Assembly: GCF_024213195.1 (NCBI RefSeq)
Contig: NZ_JANAVF010000017.1
Location: forward strand, 115,761-179,760
Reading direction: 5' to 3'
Length of the DNA stretch: 64,000 nucleotides
Origin: Streptomyces sp. TBY4
Lineage (GTDB): Bacteria; Actinomycetota; Actinomycetes; Streptomycetales; Streptomycetaceae
The first letter of the stretch is position 1; each line of letters opens with the position of its first letter. A program made the position numbers and the translations under genes. Positions 36,852 through 45,017 of this stretch are shown here, one piece after another. The notes under the pieces were generated by a model. That model did not search any database. It was not told the origin of the DNA and worked only from the letters and a program-made list of their open reading frames with translations.

Positions 36852-37300
36852 TGCGACGCAGCAGACCAGCACGACGGCCGGCATGACTCCGGCGTGCACA
36901 TGGGCTGGAAGATGCGGAGCGCAGGGAGCCGCGTCGTCGCGCTTGCCGATGCCCCGTCGTAGCGGCGACCTTGCCGCGTCGGCGCCGGGAGTCGCGGCTC
37001 GCTCGTCGTTCTGCGCATCTTCTCGGCGCGTGGGGGCGAAGACTGGAGGGCTCCGTACGGTCCGGCTGATCGAGGAGCACGTCGATCACGCCCGGGATGC
37101 CTGGAGGGACGCCCCTGCACTGCGGGGCTCGCGCGCGGGCCGTCCTGCGGAGGAGCGAGCCTCATCCATGCAGGTCACCGACAATACGACGAACGGGGCA
37201 ACTCCGGACGACGCGATCCGATCACATGATCAACAGCCTGGGTCTCGTGTCACGGTGTCGGCGGGCACCAGCCCCCTCCCCAGGAACAAAGGAACCCCCC
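36852..37300. other. Intergenic stretch, no gene recognised
   Basis: The open frames here are compositional shadows. The last 50 bp carry the binding site AAAGGA of the secreted-protein gene at 37301. Confidence 0.5.
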
Positions 37301-37816
37301 TTGTCTATCCGGACCTACCTCGCCGCCGCAGCGCTGGCCGCAGGAGCAGCACTGGCCGTCCCCGCCAGCGCGGCTCACGCCACGGACAACACGGACACGG
37401 GCACGGCTGTGTCCGCGTCCACGTCCGCGCCCACGGATGTCTGCGGAGCCGTCCCGTCGGACTATCTGGGCTTGTTCAACCTCGGCCGTACCTACACCGG
37501 CACCCTGAAGGACGGCTCGAGCTCCTACACGGCGAACCTGACCTTCAATGCCATCGGCGCCGAGGCCGCACAGCTCGGCTATGTCGCGGAGGTGACTGAC
37601 GGCCTCGTGCCGAGCAGCTTCCGCGAGGTCAGGCGTGGGATCGCGGCGCTGTCCTCGGACAACAACGGCATCGGGACGATCGACTTCGACTTCCCCACCC
37701 TGCAGACCGTCAGCATCACCCCGGTCTGCGCTTCCGGGTCGCCTGCCGTCAAGAGCATTCTGATCAAGGCCCAGGACACCGACGACAAAAGCGTCTTCAA
37801 GGGCACGTTGAAGTAG
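37301..37816 (+). CDS. Secreted protein of unknown function
   Basis: A TTG start with AAAGGA 7 nt upstream gives a clean signal peptide (SIRTYLAAAALAAGAALAVP, cut after SAAHA). Upstream ATG and GTG choices add a non-signal Pro-rich stretch, so they are rejected. The 171-residue product has a mature part of about 140 residues with two Cys and beta-strand character (LFNLGRTYTGTLKDGSSSYT, GTIDFDFPTLQTVSITPVCA). No family is recognised. Confidence 0.65.
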   Translation: MSIRTYLAAAALAAGAALAVPASAAHATDNTDTGTAVSASTSAPTDVCGAVPSDYLGLFNLGRTYTGTLKDGSSSYTANLTFNAIGAEAAQLGYVAEVTDGLVPSSFREVRRGIAALSSDNNGIGTIDFDFPTLQTVSITPVCASGSPAVKSILIKAQDTDDKSVFKGTLK

Positions 37817-37854
37817 TGCCCAGGCGGCGGGGCCTGGGCACATGCCCAGGCCCC
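37816..37854 (+). terminator. Overlapping hairpins after the secreted-protein gene
   Basis: GTGCCCAGGC (37816-37825) pairs with GCCTGGGCAC (37832-37841). Alternatively GGGGCCTGGGCA (37829-37840) pairs with TGCCCAGGCCCC (37843-37854). The two stems share bases and exclude each other; either could end transcription. Confidence 0.65.
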
Positions 37855-38040
37855 ACCCTGCCGCCGACGATTGCCGGGCCCCGCCCACAACCCTCGTCTC
37901 ACCCGGATGCACCACCCGCGCGCCGCGGGCAGCCGCGCGCGCCCAGTCGATGCCCAGGCCGCGGCGAGCTGTAGGAGTGGGTCATGACATAGACCTGCCC
38001 ACATGTTGGCTTCCTGGCCGCTTTTGGGGCAGGCCTCAGG

Positions 38041-38241
38041 TCACTCCTGCACCACTTGGAAGGCCCGCTCGGGGCAGTTCGCGACGGCCTGCCGCAGAGC
38101 GTTGGTCATCTCGGGACAGCGGCTCTTCGCGTCGGGGACGTAGGCGTAGCCCTCGTCGTCGAAGTCGACGGTCTCCGGGAGAAAGGTGAGACACCGCGCG
38201 TGTCCCTGGCAGTGCTCGGAGTCGATCCGGATCCGGTACAT
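38041..38241 (-). CDS. Ferredoxin, 3Fe-4S type, P450 partner
   Basis: A 66-residue protein with the cluster ligands in CQGHARC and the later NCPERAF. This is the compact 3Fe-4S (or 4Fe-4S) ferredoxin that passes electrons to bacterial P450s. It starts 6 bp after the P450 stop codon, so it is co-transcribed and almost certainly the redox partner. No reductase gene is present in the operon, so a host reductase must serve. Confidence 0.9.
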   Translation of the reverse strand: MYRIRIDSEHCQGHARCLTFLPETVDFDDEGYAYVPDAKSRCPEMTNALRQAVANCPERAFQVVQE

Positions 38242-38247
38242 CCGCTC

Positions 38248-39411
38248 TCACCGTCCGATCCGCAGGGTGAGGGGGCCCAGACCATGCCAGGGCTCGGTCG
38301 GATCGGTGCCAGAGAAGTCCGGCACGGCGGCGAGGAACTCCTGCAGGGCGACGACCAGTTCTCGCCGCCCGAGGTTGGAGGCGGCGCACCGGTGGATGCC
38401 GACGCCGAATGCGAGGTGCCGGTTGTCCGGGCGATCCAGGACGATGTCGTCGGGGTTGGCGTAGGCCTCGGGGTCGCGGTTGCCGGCGCCGAAGACGAGC
38501 ACGACCCGGTCACCGGCCTTGATGTTCTGGCCGGCCACTTCGGTGTCCTGCCGGCAGGTGCGCGCCATGGCCTGTACGGGGGAGAGCGTGCGCAGGAGCT
38601 CCTCCGCCGCCGCCGGAATTTCATCGGGGTGCTTCCGCAGCCGGGCCTGGGCCTTCGGGTGCTGCGCGAGGTACCACAGGCTGGAGCGAATGGCCCAGGC
38701 CGTCGTGTCCAGACCGGCGAGGAACAGCAGGTAGCAGTAGGACAGCAGCTCGTCGTGCGTCAGCTTGCGGCCGTCGATCTCGGCGGTCAGAAGGCGGTGG
38801 ATCAGGTCGTCGCCGCCTGGAGCGTCTCCCCGGGATGCGAGCAGTTGGTCGAAGTAGTCCATCACCTCGCGGCCCGCGGCGCGGGCGCGCTGCGGGTTGG
38901 CCGAGCGCTCGTAGATGATGTCGTCGATCCATCGGTCGAACAGGGGCCAGTCCTTTTCGGGGAACCCGGCCAGATGGCTGAAGACGGTTGTCGACATCGG
39001 CCTGGCGAACTCGTGCGAGACGTCCGCCACCTCCTGCGCGGCAACCTCCGTTGCGAGGTGCCGCGCAGTTCGGCGCATGTCCTCGTCCAGGCGCGCGACC
39101 GCCTTGGGCGTGAACAGGGGCAGGAGGATCTTGCGGTAGCCGGCGTGGTCCGGGGGGTCGATGTCGACCGGGATCAGCGGCATATCGGTGCCGAACGCGG
39201 GGAGCAGCATCGACGGTGCGACGGAGTAGGTCTGCGGGTCGTGCGCGGCGGCGAAGATGTCCTTGGCCCGGGTGAGGAACCAGAACCCGCCGTGCTGGTC
39301 GCTGCGTCCCACGGGGCACTGTTCGCGGAGCTCCCTGTAGGTGTCGAAGGCGGTGTCCAGCGCGGGACCGTGGAAGTCGAAGTCCTGCTCGGCGGTTCGG
39401 TGTTCTGGCAT
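38248..39411 (-). CDS. Cytochrome P450
   Basis: A 387-residue class I bacterial P450. It has the I-helix oxygen-binding motif LAGLDTTAW, the ExxR motif in EELLRT, and the haem loop FGVGIHRCAASNL with the Cys ligand near residue 342. AAGGA stands 7 nt before ATG 39411. It sits fourth in an operon after a DegT aminotransferase, a glutamine-synthetase-like ligase and a class II amidotransferase, so it probably oxidises the amine or amide intermediate of that pathway. Confidence 0.93.
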   Translation of the reverse strand: MPEHRTAEQDFDFHGPALDTAFDTYRELREQCPVGRSDQHGGFWFLTRAKDIFAAAHDPQTYSVAPSMLLPAFGTDMPLIPVDIDPPDHAGYRKILLPLFTPKAVARLDEDMRRTARHLATEVAAQEVADVSHEFARPMSTTVFSHLAGFPEKDWPLFDRWIDDIIYERSANPQRARAAGREVMDYFDQLLASRGDAPGGDDLIHRLLTAEIDGRKLTHDELLSYCYLLFLAGLDTTAWAIRSSLWYLAQHPKAQARLRKHPDEIPAAAEELLRTLSPVQAMARTCRQDTEVAGQNIKAGDRVVLVFGAGNRDPEAYANPDDIVLDRPDNRHLAFGVGIHRCAASNLGRRELVVALQEFLAAVPDFSGTDPTEPWHGLGPLTLRIGR

Positions 39412-39474
39412 GGGTCGGTCCTTACCGATGGTCAGCGGGCGAAGGGTGCCTGCACGAGGCCGAGGCCGTGTCCG

Positions 39475-40350
39475 TCAGAGATCTTCGTCGCGGAATTCGG
39501 CGCTGACCTCGACGCCTCGCAGGTCGTCCAGGGTGAGGTGGTGGGCGGGCGGGTCGAAGGGGTACTGGGAGACGGCCTTGCCGTCGGCGATGACCAACAG
39601 TTCGCCGGGCTCCAGGAGCCGCCAGTCGGGGTCGGCGTCCAGCCGTTCGCTCGCGACGACCCAGGCAGGGATCTCCTCCTCCCCGTCGGCGACCCAGCTG
39701 CCATCCGCGCGGTGGCCGGCCGGGCGGGCGCCCCGGTGGCGGCTTCCGAAGCCCCCGCCGTCGGGGTTGAGTACCCAGAGCTCGGCGTTGGCCGGGTAGC
39801 GCAGTGCCCACAGGCGGCGCGGCTCGGCGAGCACGAAGTTGAGGGAGAAGATGGGGATCTCGGCCGCCATCCGCTTCACCGCCGAGATGATGCCTTCGGT
39901 GGTGTCGCCCAGCCGCTGGATCTCCGCGGAGATGAAGGCGAACACCGTCTCGGAGTCGGTCGCGCCCTCGATGTGTGCACGGTCCACGTCCGTCAGCCAG
40001 GAGTCGATGGTTTCCACACCGCGGATGCACCCGTTGTGCGCGAAGAGCCGGTCGTGGATGTCGAACGGGTGGCAGTTGTGTACGTCCACCTCGCCTCTCG
40101 TGCCGTAGCGGACATGGCTGACGACGGTGTGCGACACGACGTGCTCGGCGGCATCGGCGAAGTCGTCGTTCTTGAAGGCGCCGATCGGGGAACGGTCCCG
40201 GACGGGCTCGTCGCCGAGCGAGAACCAGCCGAAGCCGGTTCCGTCGGGCTGCTTGCGGCTCTGCTCACGGAAGCTGGACAGCGAGTCGAGCAGCCAGTGG
40301 GATGCCTGGACGCGCGGGCCGCAGGTGGTCAGGGCGAAGAGTCTGCACAT
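39475..40350 (-). CDS. Class II glutamine amidotransferase (EgtC/YafJ-like hydrolase)
   Basis: A 291-residue N-terminal-nucleophile hydrolase. Cys2 (MCRLFAL) is the nucleophile once Met is removed. Other family motifs are GTGFGWF, SHVRYGTRG, HNCHPF and FAHNG. There is no synthetase domain, so it acts as a stand-alone gamma-glutamyl amide hydrolase, as EgtC does in ergothioneine synthesis. ATG 40350 has AAGGAGG 7 nt upstream. In this operon it may remove a gamma-glutamyl group placed by the neighbouring ligase. Confidence 0.88.
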   Translation of the reverse strand: MCRLFALTTCGPRVQASHWLLDSLSSFREQSRKQPDGTGFGWFSLGDEPVRDRSPIGAFKNDDFADAAEHVVSHTVVSHVRYGTRGEVDVHNCHPFDIHDRLFAHNGCIRGVETIDSWLTDVDRAHIEGATDSETVFAFISAEIQRLGDTTEGIISAVKRMAAEIPIFSLNFVLAEPRRLWALRYPANAELWVLNPDGGGFGSRHRGARPAGHRADGSWVADGEEEIPAWVVASERLDADPDWRLLEPGELLVIADGKAVSQYPFDPPAHHLTLDDLRGVEVSAEFRDEDL

Positions 40351-40430
40351 GAGATGTCCTCCTTGAGCGGAACAGCGGAGCGGTCGGTGGAACGGTGGGG
40401 TTGGCGGGATCCGGCCAGCCGGCCGGCTGG

Positions 40431-41825
40431 TCAGTAGCGGTCGCGGACGGCAGCCGCGACTGCGTCTGGGCTGGTGTCCTCGAAGAGTTCGACTTCGGCC
40501 CGGCGAACGGCTGCGATGGCCTCGAACAAGGGGGCGCCCATGGCCTCGCGGAGCACTGTCGAGTCCTGGAAGTGCTTGACGGACTCCTGGAGTGACTGCG
40601 GCAGCCGCGGCTGACCGCTGCCGAGAGCGGGATCGCCTGACACCGGGGCCGGAAGCTCCAGGCAGTCGCGGATCCCGGCCAGCCCGGCGGCGATCACCGA
40701 GCCGGTCACCAGATAGGGGTTGGCGGCCTGGTCGAAGCACTTGAGTTCGGCGTTCGCGCTGTGGGGCTCGTTCGGCGGACCCGGGATGAAGCGCAGCGCG
40801 GCCTCCCGGTTCTCCACGCCCCAGCACTGGAATACTCCGGCCCAGTGGCCGGGCTGCAGCCGGAGGTAGCTGGCTACCGAGGGTGCTCCGACGGCCATCA
40901 GCGCGGGCAGCTCGCGCAGTACGCCGGCCAGGAAGGCGGAGCTCTGCCTGGTCATCCCGGCGGGGGCATCACCGCCCTGGCACAGGTTGCGGCCGCTTTC
41001 CCACAGGCTCAGGTGGAGATGGCCGCCGTTTCCGACCCCGTCGGCCGCGACCACCGGGGCGAAGACCGGGGTGAGCCCGTGGCGCAGGGAGACCCCGCGA
41101 ACGGTCTCGCGTACCAGCACGGACAGATCGGCGGCGCCGATCGGATCGGACGGGGCGACCGACACCTCGAACTGGCCGGGCGCGTACTCCGGATGGAGCT
41201 GCAGCACCTCCACGTCCTGTGCGGAGAACGCCGCGAGCAGCTCGGCCAGATAGCCGGACAGGTCGACCAGCCGGCTCATCCCGTAGGCGGGTCCCTGGGT
41301 CGCGTACGCCGGATCGGGGCCGGCCGGTTGGCCCTCGCGCAGCGCCACCCACTCCGTCTCGAACCCCATCCGCAGCTCCAGGCCCGCCTCTGCGGCCCGG
41401 CCCATCATCCGGCGGGTGAACTGGCGCTGGCAGGCCGGGTGCGGCAGTCCCTGCTGGTCGTACCGGTCCGCGGGCGCCCAGGCCCAGCCTGGCTGTGCGG
41501 CCAGCACGGTCAGCCGGTCCAGGTCGGGGAAGAGCCGGAGGTCTCCGACAGGTCCGCCGATGTGGGTGCTGGTGGTGATCGAGTCGTCCAGCAGGAACAC
41601 GTCGAAGACGGGGGACATGCCGACGCCCTGCTCTGCGGCCTGCCCGAGGCGGCCTGCGGGCACGGCCTTGACCCGGGTGATGCCGCTGTTGTCGACGAAG
41701 GTCAGCGCGACACCGCGGACGTCCTGAGCGGTGAGCCGGGCGGCCTCGCGGCGGGCCCTGCTGCCGCCGCGAGGCACGGATGTCTCCGTCACCGCAGCGC
41801 CTTCTTCCCTCGCGTTCATGATCAT
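40431..41825 (-). CDS. Glutamine-synthetase-like amide ligase
   Basis: A 464-residue protein of the GS fold. Metal and substrate motifs are present: GFETEW, HPEYAPGQFEVS, GNGGHLHLSLW and NREAALRF. The N-terminal sequence (GVALTFVDNSGITRVKAVPA) and overall pattern fit gamma-glutamyl-amine ligases (GlnA3-, PuuA- or GlnT-like) rather than housekeeping GlnA. It would join the gamma-carboxyl of glutamate to an amine using ATP. ATG 41825 overlaps the DegT stop by 4 bp (ATGA), with AAGGAAAG upstream, so translation is coupled. Confidence 0.85.
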   Translation of the reverse strand: MIMNAREEGAAVTETSVPRGGSRARREAARLTAQDVRGVALTFVDNSGITRVKAVPAGRLGQAAEQGVGMSPVFDVFLLDDSITTSTHIGGPVGDLRLFPDLDRLTVLAAQPGWAWAPADRYDQQGLPHPACQRQFTRRMMGRAAEAGLELRMGFETEWVALREGQPAGPDPAYATQGPAYGMSRLVDLSGYLAELLAAFSAQDVEVLQLHPEYAPGQFEVSVAPSDPIGAADLSVLVRETVRGVSLRHGLTPVFAPVVAADGVGNGGHLHLSLWESGRNLCQGGDAPAGMTRQSSAFLAGVLRELPALMAVGAPSVASYLRLQPGHWAGVFQCWGVENREAALRFIPGPPNEPHSANAELKCFDQAANPYLVTGSVIAAGLAGIRDCLELPAPVSGDPALGSGQPRLPQSLQESVKHFQDSTVLREAMGAPLFEAIAAVRRAEVELFEDTSPDAVAAAVRDRY

Positions 41826-42997
41826 CGAGCTTTCCTTCCCGTCGTTCCTGTCGCGAAGTCCCGGACCGCGAGAGCGACTCGCTCCACCTCGGCGTCGCTG
41901 AGTTCCGCGTAGGCCGGCAGGCACAGCCGGCGAGTGGCGCCCGCCGACCGGCTGGTGACCCTGCTGCGGTGCGCGATGTGCTGGAAGGCAGGCTGGTCTG
42001 GGAGCAGGTAGGGGTAGACCTGCTCGGTCTCGATGCCACGACCCGCCAGGAAGGCGCCGAGCCCGACCGGATCCGGGCAGGCCACCGCGAACTTGTAGTA
42101 GGCGTGCTGGTACCCGGGCAGCACCTGCGGCGGCACCACGGGCAGGTCGGCGAAGGTCTCGGAGTAGTGCGAGGCGATGGCGGAGCGGCGTGCCAGCCAA
42201 GCCGGTTGGAGCTCCAGTTCCAGGGCGATCAAGCCGGCGTCGAGTTCCCCGAGCCGGGCCCGGGCGCCCCGGTCGTGGTGGACGTGGCGCTGTCCACGTT
42301 CGCGTCCCATGTCGGTGAGCCGGCGCAGCCGGGCGGCGCGCTCGTCGGAGTCCGTGACGACGGCGCCGCCGTCGGCGAGGCCTCCGACGCACTTGCCGAC
42401 CCAGAACGAGAAGCAGCCGAAGTTGCCCCAGGTACCTGCTGCTCGACCGTCGAGGGCGGCACCGGCGGCCTGGGCGCAATCCTCCACCACGGCCAGGCCG
42501 TGTTCCCGGCCGATGGCCAGGATCTGGGGCATGTCGGCCATGTGCCCGTGCAGATGGACGGCGATCACCGCCCGGGTCCGCCGGGTGATGGCAGCGCGCA
42601 GCGCCTGCGGGCACAGGGTGAGCGAAGGTTCGGCCACATCCACGATCACGGGTACGGCACCGGTCTCACAGACCGCGGACGCCGTGGCGGCGAACGTGGC
42701 GGCAGGCAGTACGACTTCGTCCCCGGGCCGCACCCCGGCCACGCGCAGGGCGAGCGTCAAGGCCTGCGTGCAGGAGGTGGTGGCTACGGCCGCCCCGCCC
42801 CAGGATGCGGCGATCCGCTGTTCCAGGCGTGCAGTTTGCGGTCCGAAGTGGAACGTCCCGGCGTCGATCACCTCGTCGGCGATCCGGTGGACCTCGCGCC
42901 GGAGGGCGCGTATTCGGCGTGCATGGCCCTCGGCCGGGATGCTCCAGTTCCGGGGCGGCGCCGCGGGTAGGGCAAGGGTGGGCTGAAGGAGCGCCAT
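41822..42997 (-). CDS. DegT/DnrJ/EryC1/StrS aminotransferase
   Basis: A 391-residue PLP enzyme, first gene of the five-gene operon. It has the family segments HFGPQTARLEQRIAASWGG, VLPAATFAATASAVCETGAV, VIAVHLHGHMADMPQI, VVEDCAQAAGAALDG and the PLP-lysine region FSFWVGKCVGGLADGGAVV. Such enzymes transaminate keto-sugars, cyclitols or related ketones. ATG 42997 has GAGGAG 6 nt upstream; the frame open further 5' has no family sequence. No sugar nucleotide genes are nearby, so the keto substrate may not be a sugar. Confidence 0.9.
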   Translation of the reverse strand: MALLQPTLALPAAPPRNWSIPAEGHARRIRALRREVHRIADEVIDAGTFHFGPQTARLEQRIAASWGGAAVATTSCTQALTLALRVAGVRPGDEVVLPAATFAATASAVCETGAVPVIVDVAEPSLTLCPQALRAAITRRTRAVIAVHLHGHMADMPQILAIGREHGLAVVEDCAQAAGAALDGRAAGTWGNFGCFSFWVGKCVGGLADGGAVVTDSDERAARLRRLTDMGRERGQRHVHHDRGARARLGELDAGLIALELELQPAWLARRSAIASHYSETFADLPVVPPQVLPGYQHAYYKFAVACPDPVGLGAFLAGRGIETEQVYPYLLPDQPAFQHIAHRSRVTSRSAGATRRLCLPAYAELSDAEVERVALAVRDFATGTTGRKAR

Positions 42998-43635
42998 TGG
43001 TGACTCCTCAAAGCGTTGGTTCGTTGCCAACAGATCGGATTCCCCGAGCAAGCACAGGTCGCGTTCACGTTCTTCGTCGACCTCCGCCAGCATCAACGGG
43101 CTCGAAAAGGCGTGCAACTTGGAGCGTTCGATTGACCGAGCCTCCGGGGCGATGTCTCCGGCCCGGGCTGGGCGCACGGCCACTTGCGGGCGCGGCGCGT
43201 TCGGGTGAAGCGGTTTCAGCTGACGGCTCGACGGACGCCTGGACCCCGTGCGTCCGGACCGCCATGCACCCTCCGTTCCGCCCTCGCAGACAGGAGAAGA
43301 AGGCACGGAGAGAGGGCCTCAGCGGCCGTATGGCTCCCGTCATCAGGCCGTGCCGACGATGAACGGAGAGCATGGCCAAGGGTGATGGAAGTCCCCGGAG
43401 TGGCCCCATCACCGGACCGCGTCCACGATGAACAGGAGACACGGCCAGACCTCATGCTCGCCCGATCACGAGCCGTTCTGTTGTGGCGCCGCAGCCCCCG
43501 CGAGGCCACCGCCCGATCAGCCGAACCAAGACCCGTCGTACAGGCCGGGCCTGTTCGGAGGTTGCCGGGCTGAGCGGGGCGGCTGCACCAACCATGTCGG
43601 GCAGCGTTCGGTAACTCATCCCCAGGAGGCCGCTT
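42998..43635. other. Intergenic region upstream of the five-gene operon
   Basis: No gene is supported. It contains a GTTGG-N7-CCAAC palindrome at 43015-43031, 17 bp upstream of the DegT start codon. Two loosely similar blocks around ACGATGAAC occur at 43356 and 43425. The last 20 bp hold AGGAGG for the DUF4239-like gene. Confidence 0.5.
43015..43031 (-). promoter_or_regulatory. GTTGG-N7-CCAAC palindrome, possible operator
   Basis: A short inverted repeat in the leader of the DegT operon, overlapping a CGTTGGTT/CGTTGCC direct repeat. The arms are only 5 bp, so this is weak. Confidence 0.3.
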
Positions 43636-44445
43636 GTGGCGCTGTGGCTGCTCAACCACCTGAGCACGTTCGCGCTGGCGCTGCTCATGGTCGGCGCGAT
43701 AGTGCTCCTTGCGGTGACGGGCAGCGCGCTCGCCCGCCGCCGTTCTCCCCGCCTGGCCGAAGGCGAGCACAACGAGATGGTCGGCGTTGTGCTGGGCATG
43801 TTCGGCGCGATCTACGGGATCATCCTCGCTTTCGTGGTCGTCACCCTGTGGACCCAGCTGGACCACACCCGGACCGTGGTCTCGCAGGAAGCCACCGACA
43901 TCTCCCTGGTCGTCCGCGACACCCGGTCCTTCCCGCCCGCGCAACGGGCGCGGATTGACAAGGCGGTGAGCGACTACGTTCACGCCGTGGTCGAGGTGCA
44001 GTGGCCCAGGATGCGTGCCGGCCAGCCGAGCTTCGAGGCCACATCCAAGGAGGTCGAGGAGATGTACGACACGCTGCAGGCCTACGAGCCGAAGACGGCG
44101 CGCGACCAAGCCTTCTACGGGGAAGCCGTCACGCGCCTCAACGACGCGGCCGCCATGCGGCGGGAACGGATCAACATGGCCACGATCGAGCTGCCGGTGC
44201 TGCTCCAGGTCCTGGTCTACGGCGGCGCGCTGGTCATCATCCTGCTGACCTTCCTCTACGGCCTGCGCAGCCGGAAGGCGCAGTTCCTCTTCGTCGCGAG
44301 CGTCGCCGGACTGATCGGCTTCAGCCTGCTCCTGGTCCTAGTCCTAGACCGACCCTTTGCCGGCGATCTCACCGTGAGCCCGGAGCCATTCAAGGAATCG
44401 TCCTTGTCCCAGTTCTGGCCGCAGAACGGTGCCAGATCACCGTGA
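43636..44445 (+). CDS. DUF4239-like membrane protein
   Basis: A 269-residue protein from GTG 43636, with AGGAGG 6 nt upstream. Two hydrophobic helices at the N-terminus (about residues 5-30 and 50-75) and two at the C-terminus (about 190-240) enclose a helical soluble region of about 110 residues containing YDTLQAYEPKTARDQAFYGE. This 2+2 layout with a cytoplasmic middle is typical of DUF4239 proteins; the function is unknown. It is divergent from the DegT operon. Confidence 0.75.
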   Translation: MALWLLNHLSTFALALLMVGAIVLLAVTGSALARRRSPRLAEGEHNEMVGVVLGMFGAIYGIILAFVVVTLWTQLDHTRTVVSQEATDISLVVRDTRSFPPAQRARIDKAVSDYVHAVVEVQWPRMRAGQPSFEATSKEVEEMYDTLQAYEPKTARDQAFYGEAVTRLNDAAAMRRERINMATIELPVLLQVLVYGGALVIILLTFLYGLRSRKAQFLFVASVAGLIGFSLLLVLVLDRPFAGDLTVSPEPFKESSLSQFWPQNGARSP

Positions 44446-45017
44446 CAACGCGGTCGGCGGTTCCAAGGACCGCCCCGGGCGGCCTCGCCTCCGCCCGTCC
44501 CCGCAGTCGGCCACGGGCGTGGTGACCTGTGCCCTGGTCCAGCGTCGTCGTAGCGCGTTTCGCTGGACACCGGAGCCACCCCGTCATCGGCCCCGCCCAC
44601 CACGAGGCCTTGGCCGGGGAGGCCCGGATGCGGCCCCGGATTGAGAACGCCTACGCGGCCATGCCCGACGGCCACATCCCGCCCCCCGACCTCGCCCCCT
44701 CTCCTACGAGGAAACCGGACCGGCGGGGAGTGTGACGGTCGCGGCGCGTGTGCCGTCGCCGCGGGGTTCGAGAGGGTGGGCGGCGCGCACCGCAGGTCAG
44801 CGGTAGGTGTTGTGACCGAGGTGAGGGCCACTTGAAGTGAGGGCCCCTTCGGGACACATCGCCCGCGATTTCAAGCCGGGGTGATCGACACACGTCATCC
44901 ATCTACATTCGACCGATACCGTATGTAGTCGTTTGTTATCTCTGTGTCGCCACCGCTCGCCTGGTGCTACGCCGGGAGTCGCATGCGGTTTGGCATGGCA
45001 TCTCGCGAGGAGTGCAT
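44446..45017. other. Intergenic region, possible promoter only
   Basis: No gene is supported. The AT-richer segment 44880-44945 contains CTACAT at 44903 and ATGTAG at 44923 as inverted arms and TGTTAT-like hexamers. It probably carries the promoter of the beta-propeller gene. Confidence 0.45.

Noticed and set aside
43354..43447. Two similar blocks (CGACGATGAACGGAG and CCACGATGAACAGGAG) 69 bp apart
   Set aside because: Too many mismatches over 25 bp to call a repeat, and no associated gene start.
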